Positions 11,741 through 23,029 of a DNA stretch of 64,000 bases are shown in pieces (the stretch's first letter is position 1; each line of letters opens with the position of its first letter). Origin of the DNA: Tachypleus tridentatus (Eukaryota > Arthropoda > Merostomata > Xiphosura > Limulidae); contig NC_134830.1 in the NCBI RefSeq assembly GCF_004210375.1, positions 167,655,874-167,719,873 of the forward strand, read 5' to 3'. Position numbers and translations under genes: made by a program. The notes beneath the pieces are model-generated. The model saw only the letters and a program-made list of their open reading frames with translations, was not told the origin of the DNA and ran no database searches.

Positions 11741-12859
11741 CACATAGATCTATCTGATTTTATCAGAGGTGACATCAAGAAGCTGCAAGCATTCTCCAGA
11801 CGCATTCTGCTGTGTATGTGGTTAATTTATCAAGACAAGAGCAAAAAAGTACTCTGTGACAGCATTTACTAAAATGTGTGAAGCCTACAAGGCATATTTC
11901 GGCACGCTTGTCGGGGGTCAAGACAATCCCTGGGCACCTCATTTTACCTGCGAGCACTGTAAAGAAACTCTAGAAGATAAGACGGACACCTTTTGCTTGC
12001 ATGAATAGTAAGCTTTTATGTTATACAAATGTTAGACCTTTTAAAATTTAAATATCTTAAAGAGGAATACAACAGCATCAAGACCTTGCTGGAAGCCTTG
12101 AAGTATGATGAGTATGGCTAGAAGGTTATTGGAAACTTCAAAATGGTGGCATTTCTGATGGGTCCCTAAGGTGGATTTACCAAGTTTCTTGTTATCTTTG
12201 CCTTTGGGACAGCAGGGACACCGCAGCACACTACAACAGGAAGCACTGACTACAACGGACCGAGTTATCTGTGGGGAGGCACAATGTCAAGTGTGAGCCA
12301 CTAGTGGACATTCAGAAGGTGTTGTTCCCACCTTTGCACATAGAATGAAATGTTATGAAACAATTTGTCACAGCTCTTTATAAGAAGTCTACAACCTTCA
12401 AGTACCTTCGAGACTTCTTCCCTAAGCTGTCTGAGTCACAGGTGTCTTTGTTGGACCACAAATAAAGAAGATCCTGGAGTACACAAAATTCCCCAAGAAG
12501 CTCAATAGGGAGGAAAAGAAAGCTTGGGGCAGCTTTGTCGCAGTGGTTCAGGGCTTCTTGGGCAATCACAAGGCCAGAAACTATGTGGAACTGGTTGAGG
12601 TTCTGGTGAAAAACTAAGGCAAAATGGGCTGCAGGATGTCCCTGAAAGTCCATATCCTTGATGCTCATTTTGATAAATTCAAGGAGAACATGGGAGCATA
12701 CTCAGAGAACCAAGATCAGCGCTTCCACCAAGATATACTGGACTTTAAACGCCGCTACCAAGGAGCTTATAACGAAAACATGATGGGAGACTATATTTGG
12801 GTCTGATACGTAAAAGTGATTTACATTACAATCGCAAATCTCGAAAAAATACTCACTTC
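11741..12859 (+). pseudogene. Decayed repeat-borne protein gene ('FHQDI' family), multiply broken
   Basis: Fragments in changing frames on the plus strand form one collinear protein: DLSDFIRGDIKKLQAFSRR (from ~11742), AYKAYFGTLVGGQDNPWAPH then FTCEHCKETLE (~11882-11970), EEYNSIKTLLEALKYDEYG (~12062), FKMVAFLMG and GGFTKF (~12136-12186), a LCLWD-type stretch (~12195), LHI near 12337, KYLRDFFPKLSE (~12399), GFLGNHKARNYVELVEVLVK (~12550-12610), MGCRMSLKVHILDAHFDKF (12624-12680), RFHQDILDFKRRYQGAYNEN (~12718), MMGDYIW, and in another frame LIRKSDLHYNRKSRK to a stop near 12859. I recall closely similar predicted proteins as common, repeat-like genes in arthropods and cnidarians, with no established function. 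This copy has stops, at least four frameshifts and an apparent deletion near 11975-12050. It follows the heat-shock-element array. Confidence 0.8.
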
Positions 12860-13477
12860 TAAACATTTTTGTATAACTTTAGTATAAATACATCTTGATT
12901 CACATGTTGTTTTATTCAGATTTTATGTAAATGAAAATGTGCAAATTTGCCCGTTTTTACATAGAAAATAGGTTAATTTCTAAATTTCATTATCAAGGTC
13001 ACAAAAGCAAAGTTTAAAAGGAATAATGGTCATTCTCTGTACTTTTACAACATAAGCAATTGAGAAATAATACATACTATACAGGAACAAAATTTGTGTT
13101 ACATAGTGTATTAGGTATCCAAAAAAAAATATTGTATGCATTCTTAATATGCCAAAATTGCATAGATTCAAAATAAGAAAAACAAACGTTTTAATATAGA
13201 ATTGTTATCATACAAGATCAACAAAACAATAACACACTGTCTCAAAACTTTGTCTAAGTAAATGTAAGCTTTTCAGAAAGAACAGTTAACATATTGAATC
13301 GTTCAGACAATTGTATACAACTTGTGAAAAAGATTTTCCGGTTAAAAGCAACGCTTTATAATGTACTTATAAAACAATGAAAGTGCTGAAATAGTGTGTT
13401 ATTATAACAAACTGTGTAAACAAAAATAAACATTTTTTAAAAAGTTCGAATGGAACAGTAAAAAAATATTTTAAAAC
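12860..13477. other. No feature seen
   Basis: AT-rich sequence; the minus-strand ORF at 12980-13171 has no recognisable features. Confidence 0.5.
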
Positions 13478-13674
13478 CTTTTTTCCAGTCGTTATACAAA
13501 GATCTTCACTGTTGGCTCCTTCTTAGTAAGTAATTTTGCCTTCAGGACAAGCAGTACAGGTGTCAGCTGCATAAGATATCATATTGGTTCCTTCCGGGCA
13601 TGGCAGGCAGTGAGCTTGGAATCCGTCGTCATAGTAACCAGGAGGACAGAGATCAAAAACGTTAAAAGTACATA
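13478..13674 (-). CDS. Exon-like ephrin-receptor/GCC2-GCC3 cysteine-rich module with in-frame stop
   Basis: Read on the minus strand the frame gives NVFDLCPPGYYDDGFQAHC, then LPCPEGTNMISYAADTC, then TACPEGKITY, a TAA (13525-13523), and continues in the same frame as EGANSEDLCITTGKK. Spacing CPxGxY...CxxCPxGT...CxxCPxG...EGA...C is that of the ephrin-receptor-like (GCC2/GCC3) cysteine-rich repeat found in large extracellular matrix and cell-surface proteins of the SVEP1, SCUBE and uninflatable type. A donor after AAAAAAG at 13478 and an acceptor near 13675 are possible but poor. The internal stop means a dead exon, a dead gene copy or a sequence error. The domain assignment is strong; the gene identity is unknown. 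Confidence 0.6.
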
Positions 13675-13679
13675 CTTAG

Positions 13680-15398
13680 GTATTTATTTACTCGTTGTTA
13701 CATTTTATAGTCCTAACAATAAAACGTATATATTTGTAAAACTATATGATTTTAAAAGTCAATTTTCTATTGTGTTTAATGTGAACAGTAAAAGTAGTTG
13801 GCTGTCATGTATACTAACAACACCTGTCATCATCTCTTCTGTATCCTCGAGTGCAGCCGAGGTTCCCCGTTGTATCAAACACTGGGAAAAATTACAAAGA
13901 GTTAATATTTTTAGCACCTTTCGTGTCACCGCTGGAATATAAGGTTTTTGCAATGTGCACGACACACTGATTAAATTACTTATTATGACTCACTCTGTGT
14001 AACAACAACGCAATGTTACTTTTCGTGTGAAAAATAAAACGTGTCGTGTTTCAAAACGGTTTCTTAACAGAAGACTTGTTTCTTTGTGTACTTAATGATT
14101 GAATTTCCACCTAACTGGAGTCGTGACAACCCGAAAACTAAAACAACAGTATTAATAAACTTCACTGAGGTTACATAGTTTCATAGTTATTATTAATAAC
14201 TGGTGGTAATTAAACATATTTACAATTTTTGTGTAAACGAGGTTACCACTTGAGATTATATTTATTACGGAAATTCAATATTAAATTCAACCTATTGTCT
14301 ATTAAAACACTGCATTAAAAGAACAAACAAACAAGTAAAGAAAAACATTTAAAAAAACAGGAAGTAAATGTAGTGATAGTTAATATGAATGGATCAAAAT
14401 AGTAGGGATGTCGGTTGTATCATCTCAACTTAATAATACAAAGAATAGTTGACATACACTAATACATATAACTATTTAATCACAGTTGAGTTTATGTTAT
14501 TATGTGCTGTTATTTATGGATGATGTAAGTGTTATTCCTACTATATTGTTTGTATTGTTTCTAACTGACTGATGTTAGTTATCCCTACATTTATTTAAAA
14601 GTTTTTTCTTTACTTTTTTATCGTTCAGTTTTCAAGTTTCCTTCCTAAGAAGTCGACACATCATTATTCTTCTAGTTGTATAATGTAATCAAACTTTTTA
14701 TATTGCCCATGTCAGCCATCTTCACAATTTATTGTTACATGGCTTGTCCTTAACAAAAAACATCTAACTGAGAGCCTGGCACATAAAGCTTTCTTTTTAT
14801 ACATTAACAGACGCCTACTGACTGGTGTGATAATCTGATTCTGTTTTAGGACCACTTTCCTACAGTCGTAACGAGTCAGAAGCAAAAGATGACTGTCATC
14901 TCTCCATGTTAGATTCCGGTAAGAAAATCTCGAATAGAAATAACTGTGCCATTGGTATAAGTGCGGTTCCATATTCTACCAGCGACACCTTGAGATGCTT
15001 CGAGTTAAGCCACGACAGCCTGTTGTAATTGGCAGGTTTCCAATAACACGTAAAATATTTTGTTTAAGTTATTATCGTGGTTCATGAAAAGGTGGAGTAT
15101 TTTGAACTCTGTAATGCATTTATCAGTGATGAGTAAGACACTATGTACCATACTGAACACTGAATATAAATACATATGAAAAGCATACCTACATGACCGA
15201 TAATTCGTATTTCAAATCATATTTCCAAAGTGACTTAGGATATTCTATGATTGTATTATTTCACATCATTTATCACCGTATGCTTGACTTAAATAGCGAT
15301 AAATCAAGGGAGGTAACATAATATTATTCTATAACAGTGATTTTTGTCTCTGTAACAATACAAATTTCAATCATCATTTATTTATCTATTTATTAACC
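13680..15398. other. No supported gene
   Basis: AT-rich. On the minus strand 14840-14990 is richer in GC and has overlapping open frames (one begins MEPHLYQWHSYFYSRF), but there is no recognisable motif or clear splice pair. Confidence 0.4.
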
Positions 15399-15520
15399 AC
15401 GCCCCCGCAACAGCACAGCAATATGTCTACGGACTTACAACACTATAAACCAGGTTTCGATACTCGTGGTGGTTAAGAGCACAAATAGTCCATTGTTTAG
15501 CTTAGTGCTTGACAACAATC
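15399..15520 (+). mobile_element. SINE-B-like old copy, SINE-A-type tail
   Basis: A tRNA-like head (gcccccgcaacagcacagca), the words tctacggacttacaacact and ggtttcgatactcg, and a tail (cattgtttagcttagtgctt) align with the other SINE-B copies of the 'tagctttgtgc' tail subtype (16820, 25374, 54856, 58538). It is strongly diverged. Confidence 0.5.
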
Positions 15521-16390
15521 TAGCACATCCTTTACTAGTGTATGTTTTTTGTTCAAAAGGTAAATAAAACAGAACATATAAAGCAATTGCAACATCTACT
15601 TAAGAACTGGAGCAAACATAACGCTATAACACACCTTTTCTAAACTCACAACGCAAGGTTTCAACAACGAAATTGTTACATCAAAATGGCGTTATGGTCG
15701 TCTAAGCAGATTTTATTAGATATATAAATCCATTTTCATGTGAAGCACATTCAGGACTGGAAATATATAACAATTTTAAGGAACACAATGAAGTAGAACC
15801 AAATTAATAAAGGATGTTATACATATTTATAAATATTATACATATTTCTATTAAGCCTAAAATTACCAATTGGGTCCATATCGACTCAAAGAGAGGCGTG
15901 GCCTTTGTGATCTGTGTTTGGAATTTGAATCTGCATAGTCTTGAACTGTTCATTGAAAAACAAACCCACATTTGTGGGTTATGAAAGCATTATATGATGT
16001 AAATGACGTGAATATTTCATTCACCCTTGGAAAAATAACAGTATTATTTCATTTACACAATGCTACAGAGTGAATAGATTCTTTTTTACAGAAAGGTCTG
16101 AAAGCTCCAGTAAAAGTGGTCTTTCATTACACTCATTACATCTGACTGTTTGTTTAATAAATATTTTTCTGTGTTGTAAAACACTGGATTCCGTTTCTTT
16201 CATTCTTAACAATTTATTGAAACCCAAAATATACTATAATATGCAGCTATACTATTGAACCTGTTTAATTACTGTAAGTGAAATTAATGTACCTCAGACT
16301 ACAGAGAATTCCACAGATTACTTAAGTGGGAGAAACATTTAGTGCAAACTGTCAAGGCTACATACACAACCGTAAATAAAGTTTATCATT
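15521..16390. other. No feature seen
   Basis: AT-rich with small chance ORFs only. Confidence 0.5.
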
Positions 16391-16396
16391 ATTTTA

Positions 16397-16440
16397 ATTG
16401 ACGTTTTCGAACCCTAATCTATGTCTCTGAAAACGTCAAT
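16397..16440. other. Inverted repeat, 12-bp perfect stem
   Basis: attgacgttttc at 16397-16408 is the exact reverse complement of gaaaacgtcaat at 16429-16440, leaving a 20-base loop. Each arm contains TGACG, the core of CREB/ATF sites. There is no T-run to suggest a terminator. Confidence 0.4.
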
Positions 16441-16552
16441 GTACAAAGTCTATCTCTACTTTTGTCGACAGTGACTAAAGACGTAAGTTATTTGATTCCT
16501 ACCTATGTGAAAGTATTACAGCCAAATATTTTAAACACATCATAGACTTAAA

Positions 16553-16790
16553 GAACTACAACAAACAACTTAAAAAGAATAGTTATATAAAAGTACTACA
16601 ATTAACAATTTATATGGATAAACTATATAAAAGTACTACAACATACAACTTAAAAAGAACAGCTGTATAAAAGTACTACAATTAACAATTTATATGGATA
16701 AACTATATGAAAGTACTACAACAAACAACTTAAAAAGAATAGCTATATAAAAGTACTACAATTAACAGTTTATATAGATAAGCTATATTT
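16553..16790. repeat. Tandem repeat, 80-bp unit, three copies
   Basis: The word acaacttaaaaagaa recurs at 80-bp spacing (units anchored at 16561, 16641 and 16721). Each unit holds two related halves sharing tataaaagtactacaa, so an older ~40-bp duplication preceded the 80-bp one. Confidence 0.85.
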
Positions 16791-16819
16791 AATTCTTGAC
16801 TGAGAAATAATTTACTTGT

Positions 16820-16947
16820 TGTTGTTGTTTTGAATTAAGCACAAAGCTACTCAATGGGCTATTTGTGTTCTGCCCACCACGGTTATCGAAACCCGGTTTT
16901 TAGAGTTGTAAGTCCACAGACATACTGCTGAGTCATTAGGGGGGCAA
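16820..16947 (-). mobile_element. SINE-B copy with SINE-A-like tail
   Basis: On the minus strand the element runs from gcccccctaatgactcagca through taagtctgtggacttacaac-type words and gggtttcgataacc to a tail tagctttgtgcttaattcaa followed by aacaacaacaa. The last ~50 bp resemble the SINE-A tail, the head that of SINE-B. Confidence 0.65.
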
Positions 16948-16949
16948 TA

Positions 16950-19687
16950 ATTTAGTTCAAGAAAAACTCGAAAGTCGTGTTTTTGAAGATGTTGCCTCTG
17001 GTTGCAAATAACGACGTTGTTATAGTTTTCAAAATGTAGTTATAGTTTGAAAGATAAGTAAACATTAAAACATTCATGACTTCAGTGGAGTTGTGAGAGT
17101 TGATGTGAATTAGAAGCTTGGTAATACCCTCGTACTCAAGTCACGAGTGATAACAAAACTTTCTAATTCACTTCCATTCCTCATTAATTAATTTATTAAA
17201 TCACTATAGTCTCCAACTGGTGTATTGAATACTATAAATCGATTTCTAATGTAGTAAGTACTCCATCGGTATCGGATATTAATGAACTATATATACACGT
17301 GTTTTTGTACATGTGTACATGATATAGATAAATTTATTTCTAATTTAGTAGATGCAGGTGATTATTTATAACGTAGTTTTCTATTAATAAGATTTAATAT
17401 ATGTTTTTTGAAGTATTTATAAGAGACAGTTAAAATATTTACCACTTCACGTCTGCAGTATATGACGTATAATGTACGAGTGATTGTTTGAAAACTACAT
17501 TCGAAATATAAAAACTTAAGTGAACCCATCATAAATTAGTTGAAATATCGTTGGTAAACAAATATTATAAAAAACACCAACATATTTGTTTACAGAGGGT
17601 TCTTATTTCTTCTAAATAGGTTGTGAAATGAATTAAAGGGAATGTTGTGACCAGAGTTTTGTTTATGTTGAGCAATGTAAGGTTGATTATTGTGCTGGTT
17701 TATACAGGTGTTGATTTTTCTCCCTGTTTCTCTCATGTGGCTTTATCTACTACACTGATATTTGTATTGATAAACAACATTACTAACATAGTTGTTCTGA
17801 CGGACTCTGGTGATGTAGAAAAGGCCTCGTCGTCATTGATATGGTGGATATTGTGTGGTTGATACGAAATGAGATTCCTCTTTACTTTCATCCACAAGTT
17901 CCTATACTTGGAGTTTATTTGGCACAACACTGCCCTAATTTTGTGCCAGGAGTAAATACAAATTTAACATTTATGTTAAATTCCGTGAATTCCGCGTAGG
18001 TGAAACCATAATATTTCCAATGGATGAGAAATACCTTGAAAGTTTGTTTTTGGTGATAGTTTTAGGAAGTGTATTTATGAAAAAGAAAAAGGTTTTAGAT
18101 ATTGTATTCCTGAACTTAGAATATCCTGGAAATTACAAATGGTTTTGGCATTAAAAATTAGTGTTTTTAAAATGTGTGGTTTTGTTTTCTTATAGTTGGG
18201 TGAGCTGATTTCCAATTTATACAGATGTCTGTGGGTTACCTTTAAAATACTCATAGAAAAGCCTTTATGTGATAAATGTTTACTGACATTGAGAAAAAAA
18301 TATTTATGTGTGTTTCTTTATTTTCGTGTAATTTTATCGAAGACAGTTGTTTGTTTAGTATGTTAAAACATGTCTGACTTGTTGTGCATCGCAAAAACCT
18401 TTAGCCCAGCATCTTATCCATTGTATAGAAGGAATCAAACCTTATATATTGTAAGCAATACACAGGAGGAAATATATAAATTACAAGATTTTTCTCTTAA
18501 TATCTGTTAATTAATGGTTAAATCGTACACAAAATTATACTACACTTATTACCCTGTGTTTTTTTTCTGTTTCTATTTCTTCTTTGTAAATATGCACTCT
18601 ACTTTAACCAAATACATGCCCATAGAATTTGAATTTAAATATATTCATAAAAAATGTAAAAAACAACAATGTATTTGTAAGTCGTTGGAAAGTCTTGAAC
18701 CACAAGAATAAAAGGATCGGTGCAAAAGGAAACACTGGCTTTAACTAATGAAATTTTAATTAAAATTTTAATTAAAATCCCTTTTAACCACAGAAGACAT
18801 TTGGCCGCATTTAGTCCAATTCAGACATTAAATCATAGTGCGTGTAAAACGACTTTGAGAGAAATGTAGCCAAAGAACATGTTCACCTGAAGTGATTTTT
18901 CAGTTCTGTTAATCAAAAAGCTTCAATGCTTTACCAACAAATGTAGTTAATACGCATGCTATATGTATTTCACAATGCATAAAGAAAATATATATTGGGT
19001 TCTAACGTTAAAGAAAACGTCAGATCTAAAACGTGATTTTGCACAACAGTGATTTAAAATCCGTAACGAACTAATTAACAAAAGTGGGTTAGAAATATCT
19101 ATAAGACAGGTGATTTTAATGATAATTAGTAATTTTCACCAGACTCTGCGCTCGCTACCAAACCTTAATATTATTAAATAAATATCCGTTTATAGTAAAA
19201 ATCTAAGTTTAAAATGAAAATATCTAATTTGTGTAGGTAAAATTGTATGCAAAGCTAAGCTAGGAAAGAAAACTCGTACAGTCTGAAACCACATTACACA
19301 ATTAATGTGAAGTGTATCAGTAAAATAGTTTTTATGTTTACATTTAAAATTTTAACGAAAATTATGGATTCTAGAGGTTGATTTGTCAGAATTCCTTGTT
19401 CACTTTAAGCTTCGTTATCTGCTAAGCCTAAAAACATAAGAACCAGGAATTACGTAACTCTAACCAACGAATGTATATTAGTTTAAACATAAATATCACA
19501 AACATATGGTTAGATTGATAAAATATTTGTTATCGAATTTTTTGTAACAATTAAACTATATTTGTAATACTCTCCAATAACAACTTATGACAGAATTCAT
19601 TTTCGTTTTACTTTCTATGTACATCCGGCTTGGTTGTTAACAAAAAGTAAAACATTAACGTAAAATTTTCTATATTGTGAAGAATTA
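16950..19687. other. No supported gene
   Basis: Long AT-rich stretch. 17600-17950 carries overlapping medium ORFs on both strands (17647-17862 plus, 17733-17930 minus) that may be a decayed mobile element, but no motif is firm enough to name it. 18750-18775 is a short palindromic attttaattaaaat run. Confidence 0.4.
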
Positions 19688-20062
19688 GGATAAAAGTGAT
19701 ACTACTGCCATAATATTGATAAAAGTGATACTACTGCCATAATATTGATAAAAGTGATACTACTGCCATAATATTGATAAAAGTGATACTACTGCCTAAT
19801 ATTGGTAAAAGTGATACTACTGCCATAATATTGATAAAAGTGATACTACTGCCTAATATTGATAAAAGTGATACTACTGCCATAATATTGATAAAAGTGA
19901 TACTATTGTCATAATATTGATAAAAGTGATACTATTGTCATAATATTGATAAAAGTGATACTACTGCCATAATATTGATAAAAGTGATACTACTGCCATA
20001 ATATTAATAAAAGTGATACTATTGTCATAATATTGATAAAAGTGATACTATTGTCATAATAT
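19688..20062. repeat. Tandem repeat, 29-bp unit, about 13 copies
   Basis: The unit is attgataaaagtgatactac plus tgccataat. Two copies lose one base (tgcctaat) and several carry attgtc for actgcc. The array ends at 20062. It is not coding. Confidence 0.95.
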
Positions 20063-20260
20063 TCAAAATCTAGGTATGCGTTAAGAATATCAATTAATTT
20101 TTAATCAATACACATGGTGGGTGAAAGATCAAACAGAAAGGTTATGACTGCCACACATTTCAAAGCGAATTGGGTAACTTCTAGTTAAGTACTTTTGTTG
20201 TGAAATTAATATATCTTAGTTAACAAAAATAAGATCTAAAAACAAAAACACTGAATTAAC

Positions 20261-20430
20261 CTGTGACAAAATGTATGTTCTCGCTTCATCATTTTCACAA
20301 GTGTATATTCCCACGTCTTCGAACTGCACGTCGGTTAACCACGATTCGCTTACTACTACTCGCTTTTTCATCGAGAGGTGAAAACCAAGTAATTTGTTTT
20401 GCCTCGTTATTATGATCTTCATTTCAATGA
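20261..20430 (-). CDS. Candidate Ig-domain exon (C-terminal half)
   Basis: On the minus strand an open frame ends with KKRVVVSESWLTDVQFEDVG then IYTCENDEARTYILSQ, followed by an acceptable donor (tcacag|gttaat, exon end 20261, phase 0). The block W/L-x-D-V-x-x-x-D-x-G-x-Y-x-C is the F-strand signature of immunoglobulin-like domains, with the conserved Asp, Gly, Tyr and Cys. Only the second half of a domain is visible and the 5' boundary is unclear, because the frame stays open towards the SINE at 20438. Its gene is unknown; it may belong with the minus-strand modules at 13.5 and 10.8 kb. Confidence 0.5.
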
Positions 20431-20437
20431 ACAAAAT

Positions 20438-20694
20438 TGTTTGTTTATTTGATTTGAATTTCGCGCAAAGCTACTCGAGTGCTATCTGTAAGACTAGAGG
20501 GAAGGCATCTGGTCATCACCACCCACCGCCAGCTCGTGGAATACTCTTTTTCCAACGAATAGTGGAATTGACCGTAGCTTTATAATGCCTCCACGGCTGC
20601 AATGGGAAGCATGTTTGGTGTGACGGAGATTTGAACCCTCGACTCTTGAATTACGAGTCGATCACCCTAATCACCTGGCTGTGTCATGACGGCT
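20438..20694 (-). mobile_element. SINE-A copy with internal deletion
   Basis: Core, B box region and tail match SINE-A, but about 24 bp corresponding to gctagccgtccctaatttag are missing between ctatctgt and aagactagaggg. It is diverged throughout. Confidence 0.9.
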
Positions 20695-20699
20695 CACCT

Positions 20700-22710
20700 T
20701 ATTTCTTTTTGTGTATTTCTTCTTGTTACAGTTAAATCTCATACTATTTCCTCAAAAAACAAACCAAGATAATGAAGTTACACAAACTGCTGGTACTAGT
20801 ACCTTCCCAACATTCTTAAATATATTTCTAGTACCTGATAGAATAAAATCCTTAAAAAATTAATTTAAAACTGTATGAACTAAAATTAGCTGTATTATTA
20901 ATTTCGGCATTTCAATGCTGAGATTTCGTTTTAACAGAGATACAGTTTATTTTGGTGTATTTAAAATGAAGCGTAGTTTCTCTTGTGTTAAATTTGCATT
21001 AACAGAAATATTTAATTTTTTGTCATGTTTTGTTTCTCTACAAATAAACATTACTATTAAATCTTTATTTTGAAGCAACCTAGATATGTTATGGTTAGGT
21101 TTAAGTTGCATGTAACTTTAATAAAGAACGTAAGTAAATATGATTAAATGAAAGTATAATTTCTGTAAGTTTATGAAAGATCGATTAAAAGGCTTGAAAA
21201 CTTGTATATACATTTTTCAATTACTACTGTAATCTTAAATAGATGTGATTTTACATACAGTATTGAAATATTCATGTAAACTCTGAGGCTATTAAAGATG
21301 AATACTAAGGGAATGGCATCCTTTAATCAATTACATCTGAATACAATAGCATGCAGTACTTTACACAGAGGGTGATTGTTATCCAACCAATCAGAAAGTG
21401 CCACGTTAATAAAAAAACGATAATAGTATATGCATTCATATTACGTCCAGTGGCGTTAGTGGGACTGAGTCAGGTCTTCCAGGACTGAATACTACATGAA
21501 AAGTGAGTATCAATCAGTTTTTGGTTAGTCAAGGATACTTTATGAGAAAAGTTATAGCAAGACTCCATATTTAAGTAAGAGTTGTATGCGAGATTCTATA
21601 GAAGGTAAATAAAATAGGTACTCTCAATAACAGAAGTGGTGAAGTTAAAAAAACTGATACTCTTTTAAAACCGATGTTAAATATCTCAGGGTTTGTTTAC
21701 TTGAGACAAGTGATGGTTGAGTGTATAATTTGTTGATGAACTCGTTTTAAGTTCTTACAATGTAGAAAGTGGACTAAACAACTTGGCTCTATACAGGAGA
21801 TTTAGAACAATATTCTACAATCGTACATTGATCAACATTGATCTTATAAAAACAAGATGTGATGTTCTATGTAAAGCAAAGGGCGCACGCGCCTTTATTT
21901 TGTTTTTTCTGTAATGATGCTTTGCTCCCTTATGAATTCAATAATAGTTATGAGTTTTAAAGGCTGCAATTAAAGGTGTAGAAAAATACAATGCTTCTGG
22001 ACACTGATTTTTCTTGGACTAACAAATATATTTTGTATTTTTAATTAAATTAGTAAGGTATCAGTTCGCAATGCTATAAAACTGAGACGTTTTTAATTAC
22101 AGAGTTTCTACCTTGAGATTTAGAAAAACAGACATCCAGCAGAACTTGAGCACCGCACACTTCTGATTTGAAATTTGTAATGAAAGTGAAGTGGAATATG
22201 AAAAGAAAATTGTGATAGCCATTGTTCAGATTTCATTTTAATACATCTTCGTTGAACCAGATCATATGACCAATATAAATATATATATAGAAGGCACATA
22301 AAAAACTATTATAAAATTACGTTTTATTCAAACATTTTCATTTTATAAACATACACAGAGACTTCGTAATATTTCCATATTTTTAAATCACTTGTATAGG
22401 TCAAAAATATTTTATCGACAATTCATGAAAAGCGAATTCATTCTAAATTATATGCCAAAATATTAAGTCCTCTATCTAGTCCGAAACTGAATATTTTGTC
22501 GACGGTTCACGAGACATATGTTACTTTTATGTTGGCACACAGATACATTTCACTAGCTAGGTGTATTCTTCAGACGTGAGTTTTTCCTGACGAAATTACC
22601 TAATATCCTCGAAGAAATACTAACGTCCGAAGGTAATTCACTAACGTTTGTGAGTTCGAAACCTGTAAACGTTCCTGTTCAAATAACTGTAGATTTCCGC
22701 TTAATAATGT
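20700..22710. other. No feature seen
   Basis: AT-rich sequence with no supported ORF, repeat or RNA. Confidence 0.5.
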
Positions 22711-22723
22711 CTGTCACAATTAT

Positions 22724-23013
22724 GTGTGTTTTTTGTGTGTGTGTTTTTTGAATTTCGAACAAAGCTACTCGAGGGCTATCTGTGCTAGCCGTCCCTAATT
22801 TAGCAGTGTAAAACTAGAGGGAAGGCAGCTAGTCATCACCACCCACCGCCAACTCTTGGGCTACTCTTTTACCAACAAATAGTGGGATTGACCGTCACAT
22901 TATAACGCCCCCACGGCTGAAAGGGCGAGCATGTTTGGCGCGACGGGGATGCGAACCCGCGCCCCTCAGATTACGAGTCGCACGCCTTAACGCGCTTGAC
23001 CATGCCGGACCCG
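22724..23013 (-). mobile_element. SINE-A, full length, 12-bp target duplication
   Basis: Complete copy with head catgccggacccg at the right end. tgtcacaattat occurs at 22712-22723 and again at 23014-23025, a perfect target-site duplication. The tail is extended by a TG/T-rich run. Confidence 0.95.
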
Positions 23014-23029
23014 TGTCACAATTATAGCT

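Noticed and set aside
12378..12668. 96-codon minus-strand ORF
   Set aside because: Shadow of the plus-strand FHQDI-family pseudogene, whose collinear fragments explain the sequence.
17600..18260. Possible Penelope-like or other retroelement remnant
   Set aside because: Overlapping ORFs on both strands looked suggestive, but I could not match any ordered set of motifs.
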